A stretch of 64,000 nt of DNA from Streptomyces piniterrae (GCF_005048155.1 NZ_SUMB01000017.1:1-64000); one strand, 5' to 3'. Shown: positions 7,919-16,825, counted from the stretch's first letter. The notes: generated from the letters alone by a model not told the origin. Numbers and translations are program-made.

Positions 7919-8910
7919 CGTCCACCGCCCGCAACGCCCCGCCACGGCAGCAACCGAGCCGGCAGTACGACGGGACGTCGCCGTTCCCCACCGATGATCA
8001 TGAAGCCCCGCCGTCCGGCGGCCGTCGGATGTATGTGACGGTCACCGGAATCATCGTCGTCGCACCGTTCGTGGGCCTGGCAGTCGCCATCCCGCTGCTC
8101 TGGGGCAGCGTGGTACGCCCCGCCGACCTCGTACTCGCCGCTGTTTTCTACGTCGTCACGGGCCTCGGCGTGACCGTCGGATTCCATCGCGGCCTCACCC
8201 ACGGCAGCTACACCGCGACCCCCGCGCTGCGCATCGCGCTCGCCGTCGCCGGGTCGCTGAGCTTCCAGGGCGATGTCATCGACTGGGTCGCCACCCACCG
8301 CCGCCACCATGCCTTCGCCGACCGCCCCGGCGATCCGCACTCCCCGTACCGCTACGGCACCAGCCTGCGCGGACAGCTGCGCGGCCTGGTGCACTCGCAC
8401 ATCGGCTGGCTGTTCGGCAACGACCCCACCTCGCACCAGCACTACGCGCCCGATCTGCTCGCCGACCGCGGCATCCGAGCGGTGGACCGGGCATTCCCCG
8501 CACTGTGCCTGCTCACCCTGGGCCTGCCGTTCGCGCTGGGCTGGGCCATCGGCGGCTCATGGGTCACCGGCCTCACCGCCCTCCTCTGGGCGGGTTTCAT
8601 CAGGATCGCGCTGCTGCACCATGTCACCTGGAGCGTGAATTCGCTCTGCCATGTGATCGGTCAGCGGCCGTTCCGCACCCGCCGGTTCGACCGGGCGACC
8701 AACCTGTGGCCGCTGGCCCTGCTCTCGTTCGGTGAGAGCTGGCACAACCTGCACCATGCCGACCCGACCTGCGCCCGGCACGGCGTGGACCGCGGTCAGC
8801 TCGATCCGTCCGCCGCCCTCATCCGGCTCTTCGAACGCGTCGGCTGGGTGCGCGACGTGCGCTGGCCGGACCCGGCCCGGGTCGCGGCCCGCCGCGTCCA
8901 GGCGGGCTGA
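7915..8910 (+). CDS. membrane fatty acyl-CoA desaturase
   Basis: A 331-residue integral membrane di-iron desaturase of the acyl-CoA delta-9 type. The three histidine boxes are HRGLTH, HRRHH and WHNLHH. Paired membrane helices lie at about 40-85 and 195-240. It would introduce a double bond into saturated acyl chains and so adjust membrane fluidity; electrons would come from a ferredoxin or similar partner not encoded here. The start is the GTG overlapping the previous gene's stop. Confidence 0.93.
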   Translation: MTSTARNAPPRQQPSRQYDGTSPFPTDDHEAPPSGGRRMYVTVTGIIVVAPFVGLAVAIPLLWGSVVRPADLVLAAVFYVVTGLGVTVGFHRGLTHGSYTATPALRIALAVAGSLSFQGDVIDWVATHRRHHAFADRPGDPHSPYRYGTSLRGQLRGLVHSHIGWLFGNDPTSHQHYAPDLLADRGIRAVDRAFPALCLLTLGLPFALGWAIGGSWVTGLTALLWAGFIRIALLHHVTWSVNSLCHVIGQRPFRTRRFDRATNLWPLALLSFGESWHNLHHADPTCARHGVDRGQLDPSAALIRLFERVGWVRDVRWPDPARVAARRVQAG

Positions 8911-8959
8911 GGGGCTGCCCCGTGACGCGCCGCCCGTGACCTCCTTCCAGGAGCACACC

Positions 8960-9379
8960 ATGACCTCCGCCTCCGGTGCTCTCCCCGAACACCCGGCCCC
9001 GCCACCCGTCGCCCGCGTGGCCGTCGCCCCGCACAGCGAGGCCGCGCGCCGGATAGACGGGGTCTGGTGGCCGCACTCGACCGAACTCGTCACCGAACTG
9101 CCCGAGCTGCTGGCCGCGTTGCCCTTCGACTGGCCACGGATGACGCACGCCACCGTGAACGGGACGAGGTGGTCCTCGCTGCCCTGCCACATCCTCGTCG
9201 CGGGCCATGTCGTCCGGCTGCGCAGAACCGCCAACCGGCCGGGCCCGGACACCATCTGCCTGGTCTCCACCGGCATCGGCCGCCGCGACCTGCTGATCCT
9301 CCCGCCCGACACACCCGAGCCGGAAGCCATCCGGATCATGTCGGAGATGGCGGGGACGGGACATCTGACGACGGCCTGA
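8960..9379 (+). CDS. DUF5994-family protein
   Basis: A 139-residue soluble protein of unknown function resembling the actinobacterial DUF5994 family. Features include RRIDGVWWPHSTEL near residue 30, a central THATVNGTRW strand pair, and a closing LLILPPDTPEPEAIRIM segment. The ATG follows CCAGGAG. It lies 49 nt after the desaturase on the same strand and may be transcribed with it. Confidence 0.8.
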   Translation: MTSASGALPEHPAPPPVARVAVAPHSEAARRIDGVWWPHSTELVTELPELLAALPFDWPRMTHATVNGTRWSSLPCHILVAGHVVRLRRTANRPGPDTICLVSTGIGRRDLLILPPDTPEPEAIRIMSEMAGTGHLTTA

Positions 9380-9572
9380 GGGGCGCCCCCGGCCTCTCCC
9401 CGCTGCATACGTCCCTACTGCACACGGGTGGTGTTCATCGGAAGAACGCCACCCCGGGGGCGTCGCTCCCGCATTCCTCGCATTTCGTACTCATCATAAG
9501 AAAACGCAACAGATGTGGCAGATGCAGCAGATGCAACGGATGCAACGGGTGCAGGAACGGAAAGAGGGGCGC

Positions 9573-10013
9573 ATGGCTGCGACCAGGGTCATGAAGTTCT
9601 GGGCGGTGTGCCTTGCCGTGCTCGGCAAGCTGCTGGCCTCACTGGGCGTCTCCGCCGCGGCGGCGGCGGCGCGCCGGGAGGCGGCGATGTACGGGGACGG
9701 CGCGGACGGCACTCCGGACGCCGCCCCGGACCCCGTCCCGGGCCCTGACCCGGTGCCCCTGTACGGCAGGGCCACCGCCGCCCGGCGGATGTCCGAGGCG
9801 GGCGGGCAACTGCTGCCGCCCACCATCAAGCAGCGCATCCGAGCCGAGGCCCACGGCGGCTCGCCCACCCTGCGCAGCCGCCTCGCCACCGGCGCCGAGC
9901 CACTCCACACCGTCCCCGCAGGGCCCCTGCCGCACACCGGCACGGAGCCGGACGAGGTCCCCGTGCGCATCCCGGCGGCCCGCCGCCGCGCGCACGCCGA
10001 CTGCGCGGCCTGA
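9573..10013 (+). CDS. small secreted or membrane-anchored Streptomyces protein (DUF6344-like)
   Basis: A 146-residue protein with an N-terminal hydrophobic helix (MKFWAVCLAVLGKLLASLG) and an Ala-rich stretch after it, then a Pro/Asp-rich linker and a small C-terminal region with AARRMSEAGGQLLPPTIKQ. It resembles DUF6344-type proteins, but I am only moderately sure of that name. Start chosen at 9573 with AAAGAGGGG upstream; the preceding ATG-rich repeat (CAGATG/CAACGG, 9511-9555) looks non-coding. Confidence 0.6.
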   Translation: MAATRVMKFWAVCLAVLGKLLASLGVSAAAAAARREAAMYGDGADGTPDAAPDPVPGPDPVPLYGRATAARRMSEAGGQLLPPTIKQRIRAEAHGGSPTLRSRLATGAEPLHTVPAGPLPHTGTEPDEVPVRIPAARRRAHADCAA

Positions 10014-10052
10014 GCCCGGCAGCAGCGGACTGCCGGGCCCAGGCCACGCTCT

Positions 10053-10568
10053 TCAGCCGAGCGCTCCCAGCACCACACCGAGCGCCGTGAGCACGTAGAA
10101 GACCGCGGCGCAGACCATTCCGCGCCGGATACACCGGTACTTGGCCGTGACCGCCTGCGACAGCACGGCGAACTGGCTGACGTGCCGCTCCAGTGGATCG
10201 GTACGGCGCACGAGCGAGGCGAGCCGCCGGGTGGAGACCGTCGCGGGCACATCGCCGAAGTAGTGCGCGCGCTGTCGAACCGCCGGGCCCGTCCGCGGCA
10301 CGATGGCCAGCCCCAGCAGGGACAGCGCCGGCGGCAGAGCCGCACAGCCCGCCCAGAACAGCGACTGGGCGACCGGCCCGTAGCGCAACGGGGTGATCCC
10401 GCCCGCGCTGACCGCGCCGATCAGGGCGGTCACCGCCACGCCGAGGCACGAGAGCATGAAGCCGGCCTTCTGGTCCGCCTTGAGCATTTCCTCGCGGGTC
10501 TCGGCCAGCAGCAGACGGGCCAGGACATCGCCCCGGCTCGCCTCGCCGTCCCCCCTCGAAACAGCCAC
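10053..10568 (-). CDS. Pycsar-effector-type (DUF5706) membrane protein
   Basis: A 171-residue membrane protein with the layout of the Pycsar transmembrane effector family. An amphipathic N-terminal helix ends in the family signature (LLAETREEMLKADQKAG), two membrane helices follow (about 37-58 and 66-91), then a soluble stretch with the YFGD element, and a last membrane helix (about 150-170). In Pycsar defence such proteins disrupt the membrane when a cyclic pyrimidine nucleotide is made. No separate nucleotide-binding domain is visible. It is the last gene of the minus-strand operon from 16825, 31 nt after the DUF4407 gene, and starts at GTG. Confidence 0.75.
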   Translation of the reverse strand: MAVSRGDGEASRGDVLARLLLAETREEMLKADQKAGFMLSCLGVAVTALIGAVSAGGITPLRYGPVAQSLFWAGCAALPPALSLLGLAIVPRTGPAVRQRAHYFGDVPATVSTRRLASLVRRTDPLERHVSQFAVLSQAVTAKYRCIRRGMVCAAVFYVLTALGVVLGALG

Positions 10569-10599
10569 TCGGGTTCCTTTCCGCAGGTCAGTAGGTTGT

Positions 10600-11928
10600 T
10601 CAGAGCGAAGAGGTGCGACGCAGCTCGTCCTCCAGCGCGTTCACCGCCTGGCTGACGCGGATGTTCATCTCCGCCACATGCTCACGGTGCGCGGCCGCGA
10701 ACTCGGCCCTGCGCCGCCGCAGGTCCTGCTCGCACCCTTCCTGGGCGATCTCCAGATCCGCCATGGCCCGGCGTTCCGTGACGCGCACCGCGGCCTCGTG
10801 GACCTTGACGGCGCTGTTGCTCCTCGACGACAGCAGCCGGTCGTAGCTGTTCTCGTGGCTCAGGAACTTCACCAGCACCGGGAGCACGTCGATGAGGATG
10901 AAGAGCAGCCGCACCATCCACACGCCCACGAACAGCGCGGTGTTCTTGCCGGTGAGCGCCTCCAGCGCCTGCATGCGCTCCAGGACGCCGATGCCCTTCT
11001 GCTTGGCACGCTCCTGCGCCACACGTTCGGCGATCTCCTTGTTCCGCGCCGCGAGGAAGCTGCCACGGGAACGCGTGAGCCGGCCGCCGTCCCGCCCGAT
11101 CCGCTGCTGCATGTCCGCCAGCCGCCGCTCGTTCTCGGCGGTGTGGTGGGTGCTGCGGTAGTCCCGCGCCTTCTCCCGCAGCCGCAGACACTCCGAAGTG
11201 CGCTGCAACAGACCGGAGGACGCGTTGCGGATCAGCTGTCGGCACTCGTCACGGACGTCCGAGTCGAGGGCCTCCAGCCGGCGGGTGTCCTGGTCGACGC
11301 GCTTCTGGAGCTCGGCGGTGTCCTTGCGGAGATCGCCGAGGTCGCGGAACTGCGCGCCGGGAGTCGCCGCGAAGGAGAGCAGATGGTCGCCGCAGTCCCG
11401 CGGCCGGCCGCCGGCCTTCTCCGACGGGTCGGGGTTGCAGCGCAGCAGATTGCCGCGCAGCCGGTCCAGCTCGCCGTGCCGCTCGTCCCGGATGCGTTCT
11501 TCCACCGCGGTCTGGAAGACCCGCAGCACCAGCGGCTCCGCGATCACCGTGCCCAGCATCAGGGCGACGACGAGCCGCATCAGCAGCGGGCCCGCGCGCC
11601 GCTTGGCGTTGGGCTGGGGTGCGATCAGCCAGCGGTCGAGGTTGAGGACGAACAGCATCCAGATCACCGCGGGGAGCAGCGCCAGGAACGACGCCTCGCC
11701 GATCGCCTCGTTCGCGAAGTTCCACATCGAGAAGGCGGCGATGACGGACGTACCGAGCACGACGCCGCCCAGCGCCGTGTACTTGCTGCGCTCGAACCAC
11801 ACCCAGGCGAGCAGGTTCTCGTCCACGCCGGTGAGCGAGCGCAGCCGGCGGGCGGGGTCGAAGCCCTGCGGCCCGGCCTGGTCGGTGGGTCTGCCGTACC
11901 CCTCCGGCAGTTTGAGGAAGTCAGTCAA
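10600..11928 (-). CDS. DUF4407 membrane protein with central coiled coil
   Basis: About 442 residues. Membrane helices lie at about 40-60, 70-90 and 105-130, then a long extracytoplasmic or peripheral helical region rich in Arg/Glu heptads (about 140-315), another membrane pair near 325-350, and a charged coiled-coil tail. This matches the DUF4407 family, whose function is unknown. I chose the TTG at 11928, which overlaps the SPFH-like gene's stop (TTGACTGA); a GTG at 11973 would add 15 basic residues. The overlap implies coupled translation and a joint complex. Confidence 0.75.
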   Translation of the reverse strand: MTDFLKLPEGYGRPTDQAGPQGFDPARRLRSLTGVDENLLAWVWFERSKYTALGGVVLGTSVIAAFSMWNFANEAIGEASFLALLPAVIWMLFVLNLDRWLIAPQPNAKRRAGPLLMRLVVALMLGTVIAEPLVLRVFQTAVEERIRDERHGELDRLRGNLLRCNPDPSEKAGGRPRDCGDHLLSFAATPGAQFRDLGDLRKDTAELQKRVDQDTRRLEALDSDVRDECRQLIRNASSGLLQRTSECLRLREKARDYRSTHHTAENERRLADMQQRIGRDGGRLTRSRGSFLAARNKEIAERVAQERAKQKGIGVLERMQALEALTGKNTALFVGVWMVRLLFILIDVLPVLVKFLSHENSYDRLLSSRSNSAVKVHEAAVRVTERRAMADLEIAQEGCEQDLRRRRAEFAAAHREHVAEMNIRVSQAVNALEDELRRTSSL

Positions 11929-13009
11929 GGAGCTCGTCCTCGTCCTTGATGTACCGGTGCGGCTCACGGTCACCGCGGCCGGTCAGCTTGGCGGGGGAGC
12001 CGCCGTCGCGGTGCGCCCCTGACCCGATGGCCTCGGACGGCGGAGACGCCGGGACCGACGCCCCGCCCGCGGGTCCGGAGCCGCGCTCCATGACCTGGTG
12101 AAGCACCTGCTGGTAGTCCACGTACTCCCCGGACGAACCCATCTGCTTCAGCAGCGTGAGGACGAGGTTGGCCTGGAGGTTGCGTTCGGCTTCGGCCTGT
12201 TCGTGGGCGCGTGCCTTGTCGTCGGCGACCGCCTGGTGCCGGCGCGCCCGGTCCTGTTCGTCCAGCCGGTGGGTGCGCTCGGCGATGTCGGCCACGTCGA
12301 TCCGTTCGCGGGTGACTCCGAGGGCGTCCACATAGGCGCCGCCCTGATTGAGCAGCTCCGCGAGCCGCTGCACCGCCCTGGACTCGAACTCCTGCTGGCT
12401 GTCGAGCAGTTGCTGGCCACGGAGTTCGTCCCGCACCTTCTGTTCCCAGGCCCGCAGGTCGTCGGGGGTGAGCACCTCGATGCCGACGAACTCCACCGAC
12501 ATGCCGGGGATCCGCGGGGTCACGATCGTGCTGTACGCGGTCATCCGGCGGGTCGCCTGGTCCCGTACGGCGTTGACCTCCTCGATCCGGTGCGCCGCGC
12601 TCAGCCGTGACAGTTCGCTGTCCCCCGCGAGATAGGTGCGCAGCGGGACGGTGACGTCGTCGATGCCCTGCCGGGCGACGCTGGCGGCGTCGGTGACCTG
12701 GCAGGTGAAGGACGCCCGCAACGTGAAGACATCGGCCTCGCTCACCGAGGGGACGATCCGCTCGGCCTGCACCAGCCGGGCCCGGGTGTCCACCACGCTC
12801 ACCGACGAGGCGTCGACGACATCGGCGTGGGACGGGTCGAAGGGCACCGCATCGGGGAACTCGCGGTACTGCCCGCCGACCCGGAAGACATAGACCGCTC
12901 CGGGCGGCAGCTCGGGCACCGCGACGACCCGACGGCGCCGTGGCCACCAGCCGCGCTCGGCCTTCTCCAGCGTCTGCTCCGCCACGATCGGGTAGTTCAA
13001 CTCTTTCAT
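11921..13009 (-). CDS. SPFH/band-7-like protein
   Basis: A 362-residue soluble protein. Residues 30-240 look like an SPFH (prohibitin/stomatin) fold, starting with PPGAVYVFRVGGQYREF and a VSEADVFTLRASFTCQVTD strand region. A charged helical region (about 240-310) rich in Ala/Glu/Arg follows, then a Pro/Gly-rich tail. No membrane segment is seen, so it may scaffold membrane partners peripherally. Start is the ATG at 13009 (TTG at 13021 is possible). It lies 8 nt after the P-loop gene and overlaps the DUF4407 gene. Confidence 0.65.
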   Translation of the reverse strand: MKELNYPIVAEQTLEKAERGWWPRRRRVVAVPELPPGAVYVFRVGGQYREFPDAVPFDPSHADVVDASSVSVVDTRARLVQAERIVPSVSEADVFTLRASFTCQVTDAASVARQGIDDVTVPLRTYLAGDSELSRLSAAHRIEEVNAVRDQATRRMTAYSTIVTPRIPGMSVEFVGIEVLTPDDLRAWEQKVRDELRGQQLLDSQQEFESRAVQRLAELLNQGGAYVDALGVTRERIDVADIAERTHRLDEQDRARRHQAVADDKARAHEQAEAERNLQANLVLTLLKQMGSSGEYVDYQQVLHQVMERGSGPAGGASVPASPPSEAIGSGAHRDGGSPAKLTGRGDREPHRYIKDEDELLD

Positions 13010-13017
13010 CTTCTCCT

Positions 13018-15231
13018 TCAACTTCCTTGAAAGGAACGGGTGTTGGCCGGTACGGGGCGCTGTGCCGGGGTGTGACGCCGGGCCGGTGCGGGGCGCTGCG
13101 TCGAACCGAGCAGCACCCGCGCCAGCTGCTGGGTGCCGGGGATCGCGTAGTCGGGATGGCGCAGCGCCGCCGACATGTCGCCGCGCAGCGACGCCCACTG
13201 CCGGTCGTTCAGCGCCCCGCGCATCGCCTCGCCCAGCTCGCGCACCGGTCCGGTGGCCGACGGGTCGTCCTGGAGCGCGGCCAGCGTCCGGCACAGCGCG
13301 GCCACGGCCTGCCGGCGGCGCACGCTGAACAGCACGCCGATCCACAGGGATCCGAGCTGCCGGGCGGTCCCCGGGTGGGCCCGCAGCAGGAACGCCGCCA
13401 GCGGCTCCACCCCGCTCAGCCGGGAGGCCTCGAGCACTTCGATGGCGGTGTGCAGGGCCTCGACACGCTCCTTGCCGTGGGCGTCCGCGAGCTGCGTCCG
13501 TAGATAGCGGAGGAAGAACACCGCCCGCTCCGGCTCCTGCTCCGCGGTCGCGAGGAAGAGCACCAGCGAGCGCCGGGCGGCCATCGCCACCCGCTGGCCG
13601 CGGCCGGTCATCATCCACAGGGTGTTGAGCGCTTCGAGGCGGTACAGCGAGCCGACCTCACCGGCGAAGGCCATCGCCGCCGTGATGGCGCGCGACCACC
13701 CCTCGCCGAGCTGCGACCAGCGCATCGCCATGTTGAGCGCCTGGGAGGCCAGCCGCTCGTCCACGCACATGAACTGGAGGATGAACGCGGCGGTCAGCCG
13801 CTGGCTGCTGGTGCCGTTCGACCACGGCCGTAGCAGGTTCTCCTCGACTTCCGGGAGCGCGTGCCTGGCGAGCAGCGCCACGCCCCGTGCCACCTCGGCA
13901 CGGACCTCGGGAGAACCCTCCATGGACAGCTGGTCGAGCCACTGCCGCAGCGGATACCAGAGGCTGTACCCGTACAGCTCGTGCAGTTCGCCGATGACCA
14001 GCTCACGGACCCGCGGCGAGGCGAAGACGATCATCCGCTCGCTGCGGCAGTGGTCCTCGCCCCGCTCCGTCCGCCGCTCGGCCACGGCGATCCCGACGGC
14101 ACGCGACCTCCACCGCGCCCTGCTCTGCTCGATGTCCGGGGCCGGCGGCCCGGACCCGTCCTCCTCGCGCGGTGCCCCATCCTCGAACCGGTCCCAGTTG
14201 CGGGCATGCGCGCCCAGCAGCACGGTCACTGCCTCGAAGGTCCGCTCCGGCAGCCCTTCGGCGAAGGCGAGCGCCGCCATCGGCAGCAGATCACCGACCG
14301 GCGGGCGCTTGCCGAACCAGTCCTGGACGGTCTGCTTCGCGCCGTCCCGCAGGGCCACCAGGGCCGCCTCCGGGCTCTCGGACAGTTTCCGTGCCGCCCT
14401 GACGATGTCGCCGGGACGCCGCAGTTCGGCCACCCGTTCCCGCAGCTCCGAGGCGGTGTCCGGAGGCAGGTCGGGTATCGCCGCCATGTCCACGCAGTGG
14501 TCGAAGAGCGTCAGCGGGTCCGGTGGATGCCATGCGACGCAGAAGTCCTTGAGCGCCAGCCGGCGTTGTGCCGCGGGCGCGGCCGTCAGCACCAGATACG
14601 AGCCGCTCCGCCGCAGCGCGTCGCGCAGCTTCCTGACGGCGAAGCCCTGGACCGCGTCGTGGTGCGTCTCGCCGACATAGTCGAGGATCACATAGCCCTG
14701 GCCGGCCTTGAGGCTGCCCTTCGACTCGAGTTCGGCCAGCGAGTTCGCCGGCGACAGGCTCCGCAGCCCGACGCCCCGCCCCAGCACGTCCCGCAGCATC
14801 GAGAACGCGCCCGCCCGCCGCCCGCTGCCGTCCTCGCCGGCCAGCACCAGAAGGTGGTCCGCCTGGAGCCGGCCGGCGGCCTCGTCGTACCCGTCCGGAT
14901 GCAGATAGTCCGTCAGCACCCGGTCGATCTCGGCGGCTTCCACAAAGCCGGGGGCCAGTCCCGGCGCCGCTGCCGCACCGAAGCCGAAGACCGCGTCCGC
15001 CGCGTCGACGTGCCCGTAGAAGTTGTTGTAGACGCGCTGCCCGAGGGCTGTCGTGAGGTCGTCGTAGCCGTCCTGGTCATCGGCCTCAGGACCGCTGTCG
15101 GCGGCTCCCGCGCCGCTCGGCCCGCCGCTCCGCTCCGGCTCCTCCCCGGAGAGCTCCGCGGCTCCGTCGCCCGGTGACGGCTCTTCCGGGGGCCGTGGCG
15201 CGGGGGGCTCGTCGACGCCGGGGTCAGCCAT
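13018..15231 (-). CDS. atypical P-loop NTPase-like protein with helical repeats and N-terminal amyloid-like motif
   Basis: A 737-residue protein. Residues 1-60 are acidic and disordered. Residues 68-85 carry YNNF-x3-VD-x4-V-x-GFG, the same motif as the cyclase tail. A P-loop-like AGEDGSGRRA (131-140) lacks the usual GK[ST], and a Walker-B-like YVILDYVGE lies at 180-188. The rest (about 290-737) is helical, HEAT-like, rich in Leu/Ala/Arg. The layout resembles NLR/STAND-type sensors: motif, NTPase core, repeat sensor. ATP hydrolysis is doubtful because the lysine is missing. Its ATG overlaps the cyclase stop (ATGGCTGA), so the two proteins are made together. Confidence 0.65.
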   Translation of the reverse strand: MADPGVDEPPAPRPPEEPSPGDGAAELSGEEPERSGGPSGAGAADSGPEADDQDGYDDLTTALGQRVYNNFYGHVDAADAVFGFGAAAAPGLAPGFVEAAEIDRVLTDYLHPDGYDEAAGRLQADHLLVLAGEDGSGRRAGAFSMLRDVLGRGVGLRSLSPANSLAELESKGSLKAGQGYVILDYVGETHHDAVQGFAVRKLRDALRRSGSYLVLTAAPAAQRRLALKDFCVAWHPPDPLTLFDHCVDMAAIPDLPPDTASELRERVAELRRPGDIVRAARKLSESPEAALVALRDGAKQTVQDWFGKRPPVGDLLPMAALAFAEGLPERTFEAVTVLLGAHARNWDRFEDGAPREEDGSGPPAPDIEQSRARWRSRAVGIAVAERRTERGEDHCRSERMIVFASPRVRELVIGELHELYGYSLWYPLRQWLDQLSMEGSPEVRAEVARGVALLARHALPEVEENLLRPWSNGTSSQRLTAAFILQFMCVDERLASQALNMAMRWSQLGEGWSRAITAAMAFAGEVGSLYRLEALNTLWMMTGRGQRVAMAARRSLVLFLATAEQEPERAVFFLRYLRTQLADAHGKERVEALHTAIEVLEASRLSGVEPLAAFLLRAHPGTARQLGSLWIGVLFSVRRRQAVAALCRTLAALQDDPSATGPVRELGEAMRGALNDRQWASLRGDMSAALRHPDYAIPGTQQLARVLLGSTQRPAPARRHTPAQRPVPANTRSFQGS

Positions 15232-16036
15232 TGACGTTGCCGAAGCCGAGGACGCTGCCGCGCAGGTCCACCCGGTCGGTGAAGTTGTTGACGTTGACCT
15301 GGTGTCCGTTGATGTCGTTGCGCACACCGGAGCCCGCGCCCGCGCGGTTCTCCGCATCGCGGCGGCCGGCCCCGCGGCCCTGCTCCGCCGCCGCGAACTC
15401 CCCCTCACCCGGACCGTTTTCCGGTCTCTCGGGCCCGAGTTCGAGCGTATGCACGTCGTGTCCGGGCACCCACAGCCAGGCGCCCGCCTCGTACTCCTTC
15501 TCCTGGACGGTCACGCGCCGGAACCCGCCCGCGGTGAGTGTGGTGTGCCCGCCGGCGACCGTCGACAGATACACCTCGTCGGACAGGACGAGCGCCAGGT
15601 CGGTGCCGGGCGCCGCGGTCAGCGCGCGGCGCAGCGGGGCCGAGTTGAGCAGCCGGCAGGTGGTGACCACGGTCCGCCCGGCGAAGCCGTTGTCGGCCAC
15701 CTCGACAGGGCCGTGGTGGACCGCGGCCCTGATCCGCATCCGGGCGCTGCTCTTCCGGTCCTCGTTGTAGGCGGCGAGCCCCGCGGTGATGTGCCGGATG
15801 TAGTCGTCCACGATCCGGGGTTCGGATCCGTCCAGGGGGGCGACGGCCAGTTGCTCGTCGCCCTTTGCCTGGATATTCCACCGGGACCGGTCCAGACCGG
15901 AGTGCAAAGCGGCCCGGGAAAGCAGCCGTGGCAGATCGTGCTGGATTTCGGATTGCCGGCGGTCGTTGTTGCCTCCGTACGCCTGGACGTCGAGGGCAAT
16001 GCAGGTGCAGGGGTAGTACCCGGCCTGTTCGGCCAC
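15224..16036 (-). CDS. class III nucleotidyl-cyclase-like protein with amyloid-like C-terminal motif
   Basis: A 270-residue protein. Residues 8-195 resemble a class III cyclase domain. One metal aspartate is in CIALDVQAYGG (Asp16), the second in QAKGDEQLAV (Asp60), and RIRAAVHHGPV is the typical central strand. In my alignment the transition-state Asn is replaced by Val, while the Arg is kept (GRTVVTTCRLL, Arg128). After a Gly/Glu/Arg-rich linker (200-238) the tail has NNF-x3-VD-x4-V-x-GFG (250-266), matching the P-loop protein. GTG start with GGAGG upstream. It could make a cyclic nucleotide or act as a binding-only effector. Confidence 0.65.
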   Translation of the reverse strand: MAEQAGYYPCTCIALDVQAYGGNNDRRQSEIQHDLPRLLSRAALHSGLDRSRWNIQAKGDEQLAVAPLDGSEPRIVDDYIRHITAGLAAYNEDRKSSARMRIRAAVHHGPVEVADNGFAGRTVVTTCRLLNSAPLRRALTAAPGTDLALVLSDEVYLSTVAGGHTTLTAGGFRRVTVQEKEYEAGAWLWVPGHDVHTLELGPERPENGPGEGEFAAAEQGRGAGRRDAENRAGAGSGVRNDINGHQVNVNNFTDRVDLRGSVLGFGNVNG

Positions 16037-16117
16037 TTGAACTTTCCTCCCTCCTTCGCGGAGTTCCCGCGAAGCGTGGGAGAGACGTTAGGAGGGCCGG
16101 TTGGCGGCGATCCCGTA

Positions 16118-16825
16118 CTAATACGGGTTCTCGGCACCGATTTTCGCGAATTCCAGTAACTTCGGAATGTCACTGACCGTGATCCGACGGTAATTGCGCT
16201 CCACCAGTCCCCGCTGGGCCAGCGAGGCGAGCGCCTTCTCCGCGGTGGGCAGCGCGAGCCCGGCGAGCGAGGCCAATTCCGACTGGGTGAGCGTCACCCC
16301 GAGCACACTGCGCTTCCCGCCGGAGTCGTCGACCGGCTGCCCGTAGGCCTGCGTCAGCTCCGCGACCACGCGTGCCAGCCGGGTGGACGCGTCGTACGCC
16401 CGGAAGTCCAGACGCAGCTTGTTCGCCCAGCGCAACCGGGCGCTCATCATGCGGAACAGCGCCACCATGGCGTCCGGGTGCCCGGTCAGGAACGCTTCCA
16501 GCGCGGGCCGCTGGATGATGCGCGCGGTAACCGGGCTGCAGGCGATCACCGTGCCGGAGCGGGGCCGGTCCTCGAAGGCCGCCATTTCTCCCACGAGGTC
16601 GCCGGCCACGCGTATCGCCAGCAGCATCTCGAAGCCGTCTTCCGACCGTGTCACCACCTTGACCACACCACTGGTGATCAATAGGACATGGCTGCTCCCG
16701 TCGCCCTGATGGAGCAGCGGCCGGTGGGCCGGATATTCGGTGCGGGTGCCCAGCTGTGTGAGGTCTTCGAGGGTGCCGTCGCGCAGTCGGCCGAGGAACG
16801 TCGAAGGCGACCATGAGCGGGTCAT
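16118..16825 (-). CDS. Crp/Fnr-family cyclic-nucleotide-type transcriptional regulator
   Basis: A 235-residue regulator. The N-terminal beta-roll (about 20-130) contains a phosphate-binding cassette with Gly79-Glu80 and Arg89-Ser90 (GEMAAFEDRPRSGTV), the positions that hold cAMP or cGMP in real receptors. A dimer helix follows, then a winged helix (about 165-225, including LTQSELASLAGLALPTAEKAL). Start chosen at the ATG at 16825, which gives family length. It is 81 nt upstream of the cyclase-like gene and first in the operon, so it may sense the cyclase product and autoregulate. Confidence 0.88.
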   Translation of the reverse strand: MTRSWSPSTFLGRLRDGTLEDLTQLGTRTEYPAHRPLLHQGDGSSHVLLITSGVVKVVTRSEDGFEMLLAIRVAGDLVGEMAAFEDRPRSGTVIACSPVTARIIQRPALEAFLTGHPDAMVALFRMMSARLRWANKLRLDFRAYDASTRLARVVAELTQAYGQPVDDSGGKRSVLGVTLTQSELASLAGLALPTAEKALASLAQRGLVERNYRRITVSDIPKLLEFAKIGAENPY

